A stretch of DNA of 64,000 nt from Alkalihalobacillus sp. FSL W8-0930 (GTDB lineage Bacteria; Bacillota; Bacilli; Bacillales; Bacillaceae_D): positions 2,170,001-2,234,000 of the forward strand of contig CP150183.1 in the NCBI GenBank assembly GCA_037965595.1, given 5' to 3'. A program made the position numbers and the translations under genes. The notes beneath the pieces are model-generated. The model ran no database searches. It was not told the DNA's origin and worked only from the letters and a program-made list of their open reading frames with translations. Positions 55,191-64,000 of this stretch are shown here, piece by piece (positions within the stretch are counted from its first letter, which is position 1; each line of letters begins with the position of its first letter).

Positions 55191-55952
55191 TCACCCGACC
55201 TCATCAGAATCTGCAGGGAAACGTACTAGCGCAATGGAGATGTTATCTTCTCCCCCACGGTTGTTAGCTTCCTGTATACATTGCTTGGATACCGCTTCTA
55301 CTGAATCGTTTGTGCTTAGGAATGATTCAATATCAGTGGTTGAAAGTTTATCGGATAATCCATCAGAGCATAGAAGTAAGTCCCAAGGTGCTTCTAATGA
55401 GAAAATCATGACATCCATTTTTATCTGAGGCTCTGTACCAAGTGCTCGTAATAGTACATTTTTTCGCGGATGATTCTCTGCTTCTTCAGATGAGATTTGA
55501 CCTGTACGTCTTAGCTCTTCAACCAATGAATGATCTGATGTTTTTTGTGAAAATGATTCGTCTGTACGCAAATACGCACGGCTATCCCCGATGTGACCAA
55601 TCGCAACATATTCTTCCGTACAAATCGCTGCCACAAGTGTTGTTCCCATTCCTTGACATTCTTCATGGGTGTTCGCATGATCATGAACAGCTAGGTTTAT
55701 TGATGTAAATTGTTCCTTAAGCCAGTTCTCCGCTTCGTTAGCTGTGAGTGGCTGATCTAGTTCTACCCATGCCGTACTTAACAACTTGGAAGTCATCGCA
55801 CTCGCTACATCTCCCGCAAGGTGACCTCCCATACCATCTGCAACAAACGCAAGAAGTCCTGCGTCTGTTTGGTAAATTCCACCTGAATCCTCATTATGAG
55901 ACCTAACTTGTCCAACATCTGATAAGAAAATATAATCTAAACTGTTACTCAT
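55191..55952 (-). CDS. prpC: PP2C-type protein phosphatase PrpC
   Basis: PrpC reverses PrkC phosphorylation. PP2C metal-binding motifs are complete: VRSHNEDSGG, VADGMGGHLAGDVAS, GHIGDSRAYL, CSDGLSD and the GGEDNISIAL end. It has 253 residues. Its stop touches the prkC start, so phosphatase and kinase are coupled. No rlmN gene separates it from rsmB, unlike in B. subtilis. Confidence 0.97.
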   Translation of the reverse strand: MSNSLDYIFLSDVGQVRSHNEDSGGIYQTDAGLLAFVADGMGGHLAGDVASAMTSKLLSTAWVELDQPLTANEAENWLKEQFTSINLAVHDHANTHEECQGMGTTLVAAICTEEYVAIGHIGDSRAYLRTDESFSQKTSDHSLVEELRRTGQISSEEAENHPRKNVLLRALGTEPQIKMDVMIFSLEAPWDLLLCSDGLSDKLSTTDIESFLSTNDSVEAVSKQCIQEANNRGGEDNISIALVRFPADSDEVG

Positions 55953-55986
55953 TCATCCACCTCTTTTCATGAGCTTCGTTGTTTCT

Positions 55987-57327
55987 TTATGCGTTTCTTT
56001 TTAGAGCTGTAATAAAAAATCCATCTGAATGATGATCCTGAGGAAGAACGGTGATCATTCCATCCGTAAAACGGTCTGAATCAAGAGCACTAGGCAATCG
56101 ATCTTTTAAGCTTGCATCCAGTGAGAACTGAGGATTTTCTGCTAAGAATGCTTTTACTGTTTCTTCATTTTCATCCTTGTCCACTGTACACGTACTATAA
56201 ACAAGTAAACCTCCAACACTTACACACGTACTAGCTGCTTGCAAAATATCTTTTTGGATGGAAGCAATCTGATGAACGTCTTTTTCTGATTTAGCCCACT
56301 TAATATCAGGCTTCCGCTTTAATACACCGAATCCCGTACAAGGCGCATCTACAAGTACTCTGTCATATCGTTCCGTGTGGTCTACAAGCTTTCTTGCATC
56401 AAGCGCCTGCGCTTCAATAATCGACAACTCTAATCGACTGGCTTGCTGCTTGATAAGCTTCACCTTTTGCGGATGCAGATCAAGAGCCAAGACGTGGCCC
56501 TGGTTGTTCATTCTCTCAGCAAGGTGAGTGGTTTTTCCTCCAGGGGCAGCACACGTATCCAGTACCTTCATTCCTTCTTCTGGAGCAAGCGCTCGTGCTA
56601 CCAGCATAGAGCTTTCATCTTGAGCTGTCATCAATCCACTTAAGTAAGCAGCTGATTCAAATACAGCCCCTTTTACGATGATGATTCCGTCCTCAGTAAG
56701 TTCTGCAGGTCTTGCCTCTATTCCTTCTTCTGCAAGTTGATCAAGTAATGCTTCCCTCGACGTCTTCACCACGTTTACTCGCATACTGACAGGGGCAGGC
56801 GTGAGGTTTTCCATACACATTGCTTCTGTTTCTTCTAAACCATACTGCTCGATCCAACGTTTTAGTAACCAGCTTGGGTGGCTTGTTTGAATCGATAAAC
56901 GCTCAACCGGATCTTTAATGGCATCAAATGATGGACGCTCGGTGCGTTGGAAACTTCTAAGAACACCATTAACCATTCCACTAATCCCTTTGTGCCCTAA
57001 GCTTTTTGCGATCGTTACTGCTTCATGAACAACTGCACGCTCAGGTACACGATCTAAGTAAACCATTTGGTAGACAGATAGCCGAAGCAGGACCAAAACC
57101 CACGTATCTAGTTTTGCTAAATCTTTTTTTATCAACGGTTTGATATAGTAATCTAGCGTTAGCTTACGCTGGATTGTTCCGTATACAATCTCTGTTAAGA
57201 GGGCAGAATCACGTCGATCCAACCCTGCTTTCTTTCTCGTTTCATTTAAGAGCAAATGGCTATATGCTTGATTTTTTTCAATCTTAAGTAGTACATCTAA
57301 TGCTGATTCACGAACTGTTTTTCCCAT
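55987..57327 (-). CDS. rsmB: 16S rRNA m5C967 methyltransferase RsmB (Sun)
   Basis: RsmB methylates C967 of 16S rRNA. An N-terminal NusB-like RNA-binding domain (1-140) precedes the methyltransferase domain with CAAPGGKTTHLAERM (SAM site), VDAPCTGFGVLKRKPDIKW and YSTCTVDKDENEE, the two catalytic cysteines. It has 446 residues and is two bases from fmt. Confidence 0.96.
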   Translation of the reverse strand: MGKTVRESALDVLLKIEKNQAYSHLLLNETRKKAGLDRRDSALLTEIVYGTIQRKLTLDYYIKPLIKKDLAKLDTWVLVLLRLSVYQMVYLDRVPERAVVHEAVTIAKSLGHKGISGMVNGVLRSFQRTERPSFDAIKDPVERLSIQTSHPSWLLKRWIEQYGLEETEAMCMENLTPAPVSMRVNVVKTSREALLDQLAEEGIEARPAELTEDGIIIVKGAVFESAAYLSGLMTAQDESSMLVARALAPEEGMKVLDTCAAPGGKTTHLAERMNNQGHVLALDLHPQKVKLIKQQASRLELSIIEAQALDARKLVDHTERYDRVLVDAPCTGFGVLKRKPDIKWAKSEKDVHQIASIQKDILQAASTCVSVGGLLVYSTCTVDKDENEETVKAFLAENPQFSLDASLKDRLPSALDSDRFTDGMITVLPQDHHSDGFFITALKRNA

Positions 57328-57328
57328 G

Positions 57329-58264
57329 CTATTCTCCTACCTTTGTTCCTAAAGCCACTTTTTGGCCGACACCGCGATAGAAGGATGCTGCATCCATTCG
57401 TTTTTTACCGGCTGGCTGTAATTCTGTGATTTTAATCATTTGTTTATCTCCAGTGGAAATAAATAAGCCTTCGTCGTTAAGCCTAACAACGACACCCGAC
57501 GTGCTCTCAGTTGACTCTTCATCTACGATTTCTGCCTTCCAAACTTTTAGATTCTGACCCTCAAGTGTTGTATAAGCGACCGGCCATGGGCATAGACCTC
57601 GAATCTGGTTGTACAGATCTTTTGCACTTTTTGACCAATCAAGCTTTTCCATGTCGCGTGAGATGTTTCTTGCAAATGTTGCTTTTTCGTCATCTTGTTT
57701 GATGGGTGTTATCTCGTTATTGAGTAATTGTTTAATCGTACGAATTAAAAGCGGCGCACCGATCTCGCTAAGCTTATCATGAAGGGTACCAACATTATCA
57801 TCGTCTGAAATCGTCACAGATTCCTGACTAAGGATATCCCCGGCATCAAGCTTTTGAGCCATATACATAATCGTGATGCCTGTTTCTTTCTCACCATCGA
57901 TAATGGCTTGGTGAATTGGTGCTCCCCCACGGTATTTTGGAAGAAGGGAAGCATGTACATTTAAACATTTATATTTCGGTACATCTAAAAGCTCTTGTGG
58001 CAAAATTTGACCGAATGCTGCTGTAACAATTAAGTCAGGCTCAAGATCAGCTACAGTCTGCCACTCATTTTTTATCTTCTCAGGTTGAAGCACCGGTAGT
58101 CCTAGCTCTTCCGCCTTCACCTTCACCGGTGGAGGCGTTAACGTTTTTTTGCGACCAACTGGACGATCTGGCTGTGTCACAACAGCTTTTACTGGATATG
58201 TGGAATGAAGTGCCTGAAGAACAGGCACCGCAAAGTCTGGCGTTCCCATAAATACGATATTCAT
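57329..58264 (-). CDS. fmt: Methionyl-tRNA formyltransferase
   Basis: Fmt formylates initiator Met-tRNA. FMGTPDFAVPVLQAL, NVHASLLPKYRGGAPI with the catalytic His, and MYMAQKLDAGDIL are typical. The C-terminal barrel covers about 205-311. It has 311 residues. In B. subtilis def lies between priA and fmt; here only 25 bases separate them. Confidence 0.97.
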   Translation of the reverse strand: MNIVFMGTPDFAVPVLQALHSTYPVKAVVTQPDRPVGRKKTLTPPPVKVKAEELGLPVLQPEKIKNEWQTVADLEPDLIVTAAFGQILPQELLDVPKYKCLNVHASLLPKYRGGAPIHQAIIDGEKETGITIMYMAQKLDAGDILSQESVTISDDDNVGTLHDKLSEIGAPLLIRTIKQLLNNEITPIKQDDEKATFARNISRDMEKLDWSKSAKDLYNQIRGLCPWPVAYTTLEGQNLKVWKAEIVDEESTESTSGVVVRLNDEGLFISTGDKQMIKITELQPAGKKRMDAASFYRGVGQKVALGTKVGE

Positions 58265-58289
58265 AAACTAATTCACACTGCCTTTCACC

Positions 58290-60686
58290 CTACATAAAAA
58301 AGTAAGGATGCATATCTAAACTGATTTGTAATTGACCTTGTGTTGTATCGCGCATATAATGCTGCAAAATTTGTTGCAATGCTTCGATCAGCTTAGGTTC
58401 ATTTTTGTATTTTATCATGCATTGATAGCGATATCTATCTTTTATCCGGGCGATCGGAGACACCACCGGGCCTAGGATCACTGTTTCTTGACTCAGCGTT
58501 CGCTTCAGAAAATCTGCAATCTTTTGTGATTTCTCAATTACATTCGGTAGGTCAGGATCTGAGATCGTAACAAGTGCCATAAAGCGGTACGGAGGGTATT
58601 CTCCCACCTTGCGTTGAAGCATTTCGGTTTGATAAAACGTTTCATAATCATGTGTTTTTACTAGTTGAATACTATAATGCTCCGGAGTATATGATTGAAG
58701 CAACACTTCCCCCGGTCGTTCATGCCTGCCTGCACGCCCGCTCACCTGCTCCATGAGTTGAAATGTTCGTTCAGCCGAACGAAAGTCTGGAATATGAAGC
58801 ATCGTATCTGCAGCCAGCACACCTACTAATGTAATATTCGGGAAATCTAGCCCCTTTGCAATCATTTGTGTACCAAGAAGAATATCAGCCTCGCCTCTTC
58901 CAAATGAATCGAGTAGCTGCTGATGAGAACCCTTTGTTCTGGTTGTGTCGACATCCATCCGAATGACTCGTGCTTCAGGTAAGACACGCGTCAATTCTTC
59001 TTCGACCTTTTGTGTACCCGACCCAAAAAAGCGGATATGATCACTTTGGCATTCGGGGCACTTAACGGGCATAGCTTCTTCATGACCGCAATAATGGCAT
59101 TTTAACGAATGATTGCTCCGATGGTAAGTTAACGAAATATCACAGTGCTCACATTGTGGTACATACCCACAGTCTCGACACATCACAAACGTGGAATACC
59201 CTCTTCTGTTTAGAAAAAGTACAGTTTGTTCACCACGTTCTAACCGAATCCTCAAAGCTTTCATTAAGGCAACCGAGAACATCGAACGATTTCCTGCACG
59301 TAATTCTTCTCTCATATCAACAATTTCAACAGATGGCATGGGACGATTATTTACTCGATGATGTAAGGATAGGAGTGTATATACCCCTTTTTGAGCCCGA
59401 GCATAGGTTTCAAGTGCGGGAGTAGCACTACCGAGAATAACCGGGCATCCGTGATACTGACTTCTCTCAATCGCTACTTCCTTCGTATGATACCGTGGCA
59501 TGTCCTCTTGTTTATAGCTCATCTCATGTTCTTCATCCATAATGATAAGCCCAAGATGTTTAAAGGGAGCAAATACGGCTGAACGCGCTCCTACAACAAC
59601 CTTGACCTCACTACGATGAATCTTGCGCCATTCATCATACTTTTCACCGACGGATAGACCTGAGTGCAGAACAGCCACCTGGTCACCAAAACGAGACTTA
59701 AATCTTGATACAATTTGCGGAGTTAACGAGATTTCGGGAACAAGCATGATTGCTTCTTTGCCTTGCTTTAATACAAGATCAATCGCTTGAAGATAAATTT
59801 CCGTTTTTCCACTACCTGTCACACCATGTAATAGAAAGGTTTCGCTTTTCTCCTCTTCAATCGTTTGTTTAATCGATGAAAAGGCCTGTTGCTGTTCATC
59901 CGTTAAAGGTAATGGCGGCGAGGACGGAACATCTATTCCTTGAAATGGATCTCGATACGTCTCCTTATCCCATTCTTCAATTAACCCTTTATCAATGAGT
60001 GTTTTTAAGACTGCTCTTGTTGACTGAGTGAGTTGAAGAAGCTCCTGTGATTTGATTGATTCGTTTCGGTCTGATAGGTAGCGGATTAATTCCAGTTGTT
60101 TATGGGCAGTTGGTTTAACAAGTGTTTGATCACCTTCAGGATGAAGCTTTACCCATTTCTCTGTTTTTTTCTTTCCTTTTTCTTTTACAACATAATGAAC
60201 AGCTAGTTGACCTGACTCCATCGCCTTACGAAGGGTTCCGAGTTGTCCACCTAACACTTCAACGGCATCCTTCCAGAGAACACACGCTTTCTCACTAAAA
60301 AGTGTTTGAAGCGTCGGATGAAGCGATGCTACATCTATCTTTAAATGTATCTCTTTAATTACGGCTGTTTTTAAAGCGGCTGGTAGCATCGCTTGAAACG
60401 CACTGATTTGAAAACAAATTGTCTTCTCTGCAAGCCACTTCCCTAGCTTAAGAAGCTCGTCCGTTAAAACGGGAACGGGATCAAGCACCTCATCAATCGC
60501 TTTAAGCCGACCCACATCACTCGTCTGTGTAACCTCCATGACAAATCCTTGTATCTGACGAGGACCAAAAGGAACCACAACACGCATACCAGGCTGAATG
60601 ATGTCCTCAAGGTGAGATGGAATCAGATAGTCAAATAACCGATCTGTTTGTGCAGCAGGTACATCGACAATCGTTCGTGCAATCAT
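58290..60686 (-). CDS. priA: Primosomal protein N' (replication restart helicase PriA)
   Basis: PriA restarts replication at abandoned forks. The N-terminal DNA-binding part is followed by the helicase core: HGVTGSGKTEIYLQAI (Walker A), IMDEEHEMSYKQ (DEEH) and EQVSGRAGRHERPGEV. Two interleaved zinc sites (CRDCGYVPQCEHC, CHYCGH, CPEC) sit in between. It has 798 residues. The start overlaps the coaBC stop by four bases. Confidence 0.97.
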   Translation of the reverse strand: MIARTIVDVPAAQTDRLFDYLIPSHLEDIIQPGMRVVVPFGPRQIQGFVMEVTQTSDVGRLKAIDEVLDPVPVLTDELLKLGKWLAEKTICFQISAFQAMLPAALKTAVIKEIHLKIDVASLHPTLQTLFSEKACVLWKDAVEVLGGQLGTLRKAMESGQLAVHYVVKEKGKKKTEKWVKLHPEGDQTLVKPTAHKQLELIRYLSDRNESIKSQELLQLTQSTRAVLKTLIDKGLIEEWDKETYRDPFQGIDVPSSPPLPLTDEQQQAFSSIKQTIEEEKSETFLLHGVTGSGKTEIYLQAIDLVLKQGKEAIMLVPEISLTPQIVSRFKSRFGDQVAVLHSGLSVGEKYDEWRKIHRSEVKVVVGARSAVFAPFKHLGLIIMDEEHEMSYKQEDMPRYHTKEVAIERSQYHGCPVILGSATPALETYARAQKGVYTLLSLHHRVNNRPMPSVEIVDMREELRAGNRSMFSVALMKALRIRLERGEQTVLFLNRRGYSTFVMCRDCGYVPQCEHCDISLTYHRSNHSLKCHYCGHEEAMPVKCPECQSDHIRFFGSGTQKVEEELTRVLPEARVIRMDVDTTRTKGSHQQLLDSFGRGEADILLGTQMIAKGLDFPNITLVGVLAADTMLHIPDFRSAERTFQLMEQVSGRAGRHERPGEVLLQSYTPEHYSIQLVKTHDYETFYQTEMLQRKVGEYPPYRFMALVTISDPDLPNVIEKSQKIADFLKRTLSQETVILGPVVSPIARIKDRYRYQCMIKYKNEPKLIEALQQILQHYMRDTTQGQLQISLDMHPYFFM

Positions 60687-61897
60687 TCGTTATGAGGCTC
60701 CTTCGCAAACTCTTTAATCGCTGATAAAATATGCTGTGCCATTTGTTTTTTACTTCCAATAGGATAGGCTTGTTCTCCCCCTAAGCGATCATAGATGGAA
60801 ATAATATTCGTATCTCCATTAAACCCTGCTCCTTCAGCGGAAATATCATTCGCAACGATAAGATCCAGATTCTTTTTCGCTAACTTCTCTTTGGCATAGT
60901 GCTCTACATTTTCTGATTCCGCCGCAAATCCGATTAATAACTGATCGCTTGTTTTTGTAGAACCGAGTGTTTTAAGAATGTCTGTTGTTGGTTCAAGCTC
61001 AATGACCCACTGCTCTTCTTTTTTCTTATGCTTTTGTTCGTATGTAATGGAGGGAGTATAATCTGCTACAGCTGCCGACTTAATCGTTACATCTGCTGTC
61101 TTAAATGCTTTAGTTGTTACTTGGAACATCTCTTCTGCCGAGTTAACCTTTATAAGATTTACACCAACTATTGGCTCAAGGGAAGTCGGACCGGACACTA
61201 ATGTCACATCGGCCCCTTGTTCCATAGCCGTTTCTGCTATGGCATAGCCCATTTTCCCAGAAGAATAATTAGTGAAATACCTAACTGGATCAAGCTGCTC
61301 CTGTGTCGGGCCTGCCGTAATTAATACCTTTTTTCCAGACCAGTACGAATCCTTTTCAACAAAAAAAGCTTTTAATGATTGAACAATATCAAGCGGCTCT
61401 GCCATTCTACCTTTCCCAACCCATCCACATGCTAAATAGCCTGCCGTCGCATCAAGAAAATGATAGCCAAAGTCTTGAAGCTTCTCCATATTACTTTGAA
61501 CAGCAGGATGATTATACATATTAATGTTCATAGCTGGTGCGATAAAAACAGGAGCTGTGGTAGCAAGCATGGTTGTTGTGACCATATCATCTGCAAGTCC
61601 ATGTGCTAATTTTGCCAAAACATTTGCCGTAGCTGGTGCAATGACACACGCATCAGCCCAGTCTGCAATATCAATATGCGCGATACGCTCCGGATTCGGT
61701 TCGGTAAATGTATCAATATAAACAGGATTTCTTGATAACGCTTGAAATGTAAGAGGTTGGACAAACTCCTGTGCCGAATTTGTCATCATCACTTTAACCT
61801 CTGCACCTGCTTGTACCAATTTGCTTGTTAGGTCACAGGCTTTATACGATGCAATACCACCTGTTACACCAAGTACGATTTTTTTGCCCTCTAACAT
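60683..61897 (-). CDS. coaBC: Bifunctional phosphopantothenoylcysteine decarboxylase/phosphopantothenate-cysteine ligase
   Basis: CoaBC carries out two steps of coenzyme A synthesis. The N-terminal flavin-dependent CoaC part (1-190) shows GVTGGIASYKACDL, APATANVLAKLAHGLADD, APAMNINMY and ACGWVGKGRMAEP. The C-terminal CoaB part begins KKVLITAGPTQEQLDPVRY and has the ANDISAEGAGF loop. It has 404 residues. Confidence 0.97.
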   Translation of the reverse strand: MLEGKKIVLGVTGGIASYKACDLTSKLVQAGAEVKVMMTNSAQEFVQPLTFQALSRNPVYIDTFTEPNPERIAHIDIADWADACVIAPATANVLAKLAHGLADDMVTTTMLATTAPVFIAPAMNINMYNHPAVQSNMEKLQDFGYHFLDATAGYLACGWVGKGRMAEPLDIVQSLKAFFVEKDSYWSGKKVLITAGPTQEQLDPVRYFTNYSSGKMGYAIAETAMEQGADVTLVSGPTSLEPIVGVNLIKVNSAEEMFQVTTKAFKTADVTIKSAAVADYTPSITYEQKHKKKEEQWVIELEPTTDILKTLGSTKTSDQLLIGFAAESENVEHYAKEKLAKKNLDLIVANDISAEGAGFNGDTNIISIYDRLGGEQAYPIGSKKQMAQHILSAIKEFAKEPHNE

Positions 61898-61939
61898 ATT
61901 CCCCGCCTCTTTCTTCTATAGTTCCTCCATCATATAAGA

Positions 61940-61971
61940 AAACAACCTATTTCCGCAAAAATAGGTTGTTT
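61940..61971 (-). terminator. Hairpin terminator between rpoZ and coaBC
   Basis: AAACAACCTATTT (61940-61952) pairs perfectly with AAATAGGTTGTTT (61959-61971) around a six-base loop. On the minus strand it follows the rpoZ stop by six bases and ends in T-rich sequence, so it is probably a partial terminator inside the operon. Confidence 0.75.
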
Positions 61972-61977
61972 GGTCTT

Positions 61978-62199
61978 TTATTCAACAGTGTCTTCTGGTT
62001 GTAGACGTTCAAACGTAAGCTTGTCTGAAACGATTTCTTCAAGCGCCATGCCTACTGACTTATATGATTTTGGCTTATCAACTAACGGACCACGACGAGC
62101 ATCCTCACTAATTTCACGTGCGCGTCTTGATGAAACCGTTACTAACGTATACTTTGAATCTAATTTCTCCATAAGGGAATCAATTGATGGATATAACAT
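61978..62199 (-). CDS. rpoZ: RNA polymerase omega subunit
   Basis: Omega helps assemble and stabilise RNA polymerase. The 73 residues start [20 protein letters not shown] and contain VSSRRAREI and [15 protein letters not shown]. The start follows directly on the gmk stop. Confidence 0.96.
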   Translation of the reverse strand: MLYPSIDSLMEKLDSKYTLVTVSSRRAREISEDARRGPLVDKPKSYKSVGMALEEIVSDKLTFERLQPEDTVE

Positions 62200-62814
62200 T
62201 TATTCAACCTCCACAAGTTCTTTGTATTTTTCAATTAAACGTACACGTTTGCAGTGTTCCGCTGTGACGATTGACTTAATTCGGCTAACCGCATGCTCAA
62301 CCGCATCATTTTCAACCACGTAATCGTACATCTTCATTAAATCAATCTCTTCTTTTGCAACCGTCATTCGTTGATCAATGACTTCAGCTGTTTCTGTTCC
62401 GCGTCCAACAATACGATTTCTAAGCTCAGCTAAGCTTGGAGGCATCAAGAAAATGAACACACCTTCAGGGAAGCTTTCCCTTACTTTCATAGCACCTTGT
62501 ACTTCAATTTCTAAAATAATGTCCTGACCTTTATCTAATGTTTCGCGCACATAATCAACTGGTGTTCCGTAAAAGTTGCCTACATATTCTGCCCATTCAA
62601 GCAGTTTATCCTCGGCGATCATGGTTTTAAACTCGTCATGGCTCTTGAAGAAATAGTTCACTCCATCTACTTCACCAGCTCTTGGGTTACGAGTGGTCGC
62701 TGAAACAGAATATTGAATGTCTGTTTCCTCTTGTCTTAATGCTCCGCAAACCGTGCCTTTTCCTACTCCCGCGGGGCCTGATAACACAATCAGTAGGCCT
62801 TTCTCTTTTTTCAT
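62200..62814 (-). CDS. gmk: Guanylate kinase
   Basis: Gmk phosphorylates GMP to GDP. The P-loop [35 protein letters not shown] (GMP site) and [13 protein letters not shown] are present, with 204 residues. It lies 31 bases after remA. Confidence 0.97.
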   Translation of the reverse strand: MKKEKGLLIVLSGPAGVGKGTVCGALRQEETDIQYSVSATTRNPRAGEVDGVNYFFKSHDEFKTMIAEDKLLEWAEYVGNFYGTPVDYVRETLDKGQDIILEIEVQGAMKVRESFPEGVFIFLMPPSLAELRNRIVGRGTETAEVIDQRMTVAKEEIDLMKMYDYVVENDAVEHAVSRIKSIVTAEHCKRVRLIEKYKELVEVE

Positions 62815-62845
62815 GTGAACCGTACCTCCATTTTAAACTGTTAGC

Positions 62846-63109
62846 TTACGAATCCTCGGAATTCTCATCTTTTACTGTTAGCCTTTGTGCGACTGTTTCT
62901 GGCTGAACAGCACTTAAGATTACATGGTCACTGTCCGCTACAATCACCGCTCTTGTTCTACGACCATAGGTTGCATCAATCAGCATATTACGGTCTCGCG
63001 CGTCTTGTATAATTCGTTTTATTGGTGCAGATTCCGGGCTCACAATAGAGATAATCCGGTTCGCTGAAACAATGTTGCCAAATCCTATATTAATTAATTG
63101 AATACTCAA
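62846..63109 (-). CDS. remA: Extracellular matrix regulatory protein RemA (YlzA)
   Basis: RemA is a DNA-binding activator of biofilm matrix and osmoprotection genes in Bacillus. The 87 residues start [20 protein letters not shown] and contain [16 protein letters not shown] and [20 protein letters not shown]. The start is TTG with GGGGGA eight bases upstream. Two TATAAT hexamers at 63169-63174 and 63192-63197 on the minus strand are possible -10 boxes, without clear -35 boxes. Confidence 0.95.
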   Translation of the reverse strand: MSIQLINIGFGNIVSANRIISIVSPESAPIKRIIQDARDRNMLIDATYGRRTRAVIVADSDHVILSAVQPETVAQRLTVKDENSEDS

Positions 63110-63336
63110 AGTGGCATCCCCCTGTCTACTTGATCCTTCTAATCTCTCCGTTAGCTCTTTTTCTCATTATTATAACCAAATAATTCCTTATATTATACGA
63201 ACACATTCTACTTATACGTTGTATAGTTGATAAGTAAACATTTATGTAACGAGATCGCATCCCTTCTATTCTAACGGAAACCGCGCTTAACAACAAGTCT
63301 ACTTTAGCTTTGAACTAAAAAATACTAATAGTATCT

Positions 63337-63374
63337 GCCGCTACATGGAAACTTCGCTTTCCGTGGGTACGGCC
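63337..63374. repeat. Fragment of the dispersed repeat, copy C
   Basis: GCCGCTACATGG and CCGTGGGTACGGCC resemble the start and middle of the core of copies A and B. The similarity stops where the insertion sequence seems to begin, so this copy appears truncated or interrupted. The remaining 63110-63336 holds only the remA upstream region. Confidence 0.45.
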
Positions 63375-64000
63375 CATAGCCGTCAAGTTAAGAAAGGAAA
63401 AAGAAAGAGCTCATCCTTTATCTTGTAGTGGATCTAGTATTTTCCATCAGGGTACGTATGGATAGATTGGCTCTTTTTATATTTTTTTGCACCGGATTCT
63501 ACCGTTTTACTCCATACGCGCATGTGTTTCATAGGCGATCTGTAAGATGTCATAGGGACTTTGATGGCGGTGGCGATGGTCTTTTCGTCCATATCGGTAA
63601 ATGTTCTCGTAGATATTTTCTAGAACGTCTTCTAATGAAGAACGATGATAGAGAGCGTATCCTTTTGACTCTTCTATAGCCCTTTTGGCATGATGGATAC
63701 ACTTGTATTCACTGCCTTCGAGGTGGTGTTTTTGATGAAGATAGAACCGGCATTGAAACGCCACCATCGAAGAAAGCAGAATGTGTATAAGTTTCCCATA
63801 CATGTGGCAGAGAAACCGATCTGGATTCATCGCGCGCACGTGATCAATGGCGAAAAGGGATTTCCACGTTTTGAAAAGAATCTCGACTTGCCAGCGTAAG
63901 GAATACATCGGATACAATGCTTGCACATCCATTTCTTCCTGTGTTAGGTTAGTGGCAAGGATTTGGGTATGATCCTTTTTGTCGGCGGATTGGGTATGAC
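63375..64000 (-). mobile_element. IS4-family insertion sequence, one end in the window
   Basis: The 3' part of a transposase gene runs off the window edge. The outer end of the element is probably near CATAGCCGTCAAGTTAAG (from 63375), where similarity to the dispersed repeat ends; this boundary is inferred, since the other inverted repeat is not in the window. Confidence 0.65.
63507..64000 (-). CDS. IS4-family transposase, C-terminal part (partial)
   Basis: The frame is open to the window edge, so the N-terminus is missing. It contains the diagnostic Y-(2)-R-(3)-E-(6)-K signature in YSLRWQVEILFKTWKS, with the glutamate being the last residue of the DDE triad. The C-terminus is rich in His, Arg and Tyr. 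The Met at 63932 is internal: the upstream codons (ILATNLTQEE) match the usual sequence before the signature. Confidence 0.88.
   Translation of the reverse strand, partial: HTQSADKKDHTQILATNLTQEEMDVQALYPMYSLRWQVEILFKTWKSLFAIDHVRAMNPDRFLCHMYGKLIHILLSSMVAFQCRFYLHQKHHLEGSEYKCIHHAKRAIEESKGYALYHRSSLEDVLENIYENIYRYGRKDHRHRHQSPYDILQIAYETHARME

Noticed and set aside
1-64000. CRISPR arrays, tRNA or rRNA genes, prophage
   Set aside because: No regularly spaced direct repeats, no cloverleaf or rRNA-like stretches and no phage structural genes were seen on either strand.

Overview
The window is a 64 kb piece of chromosome from an endospore-forming member of the Bacillaceae. The conserved gene order is the one known from Bacillus subtilis between remA and the codV-hslVU operon. 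The presence of spoVM, remA, fapR, asp23 (yloU), ylxM and the split serine dehydratase genes supports this. Protein similarity judged from memory suggests an alkaliphile-type Bacillus relative rather than B. subtilis itself; that placement is inference. Almost everything is transcribed from the minus strand; the only plus-strand genes I accept are rpmB and a DUF1128 gene.

Reading the minus strand from high to low coordinates: 64.0-63.4 kb is the 3' part of an IS4-family insertion sequence. 63.1-50.9 kb holds remA, gmk, rpoZ, coaBC, priA, fmt, rsmB, prpC, prkC, rsgA, rpe and spoVM (signalling, translation and late cell-cycle functions), with a dispersed repeat between prkC and rsgA. 50.5-43.9 kb holds yloU, fakA, a degV gene, sdaAB, sdaAA and recG. 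43.8-40.2 kb is the FapR-controlled fatty acid and phospholipid block (fapR, plsX, fabD, fabG, acpP). 40.0-34.2 kb is rnc, smc and ftsY, with a DUF1128 gene inserted between rnc and smc. 34.1-29.6 kb is the secretion and ribosome block (ylxM, ffh, rpsP, khpA, ylqD, rimM, trmD, rplS).

From 29.5 to 14.1 kb lies about 15 kb of accessory DNA between rplS and lepB, genes that are close neighbours in relatives. It contains four modules: (a) a membrane-anchored DUF4041 plus GIY-YIG nuclease with the architecture of a recently described antiphage protein; (b) two secreted or lipid-anchored proteins of unknown function; (c) a TetR repressor and its target operon (two tandem DUF1348 genes, one frameshifted, then DinB and an alpha/beta hydrolase), both promoters carrying the same palindromic operator inside the spacer; (d) a split fructose-family PTS (EIIA, EIIB, EIIC) with a GH38 alpha-mannosidase, a PRD regulator, a ROK sugar kinase and ManA. 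Module (d) probably imports and splits an alpha-mannoside such as mannosylglycerate, and its promoter region has a perfect match to the catabolite-repression (cre) consensus.

From 14.0 to 1 the core order resumes: lepB, rbgA, rnhB, the FliK-like and FlhB-like pair ylqG-ylqH, a 63-residue gene, sucC, sucD, dprA, topA, trmFO, xerC (codV), hslV and the start of hslU. No tRNA, rRNA, CRISPR array or prophage was seen. Family assignments come from sequence motifs and memory; no database search was run.
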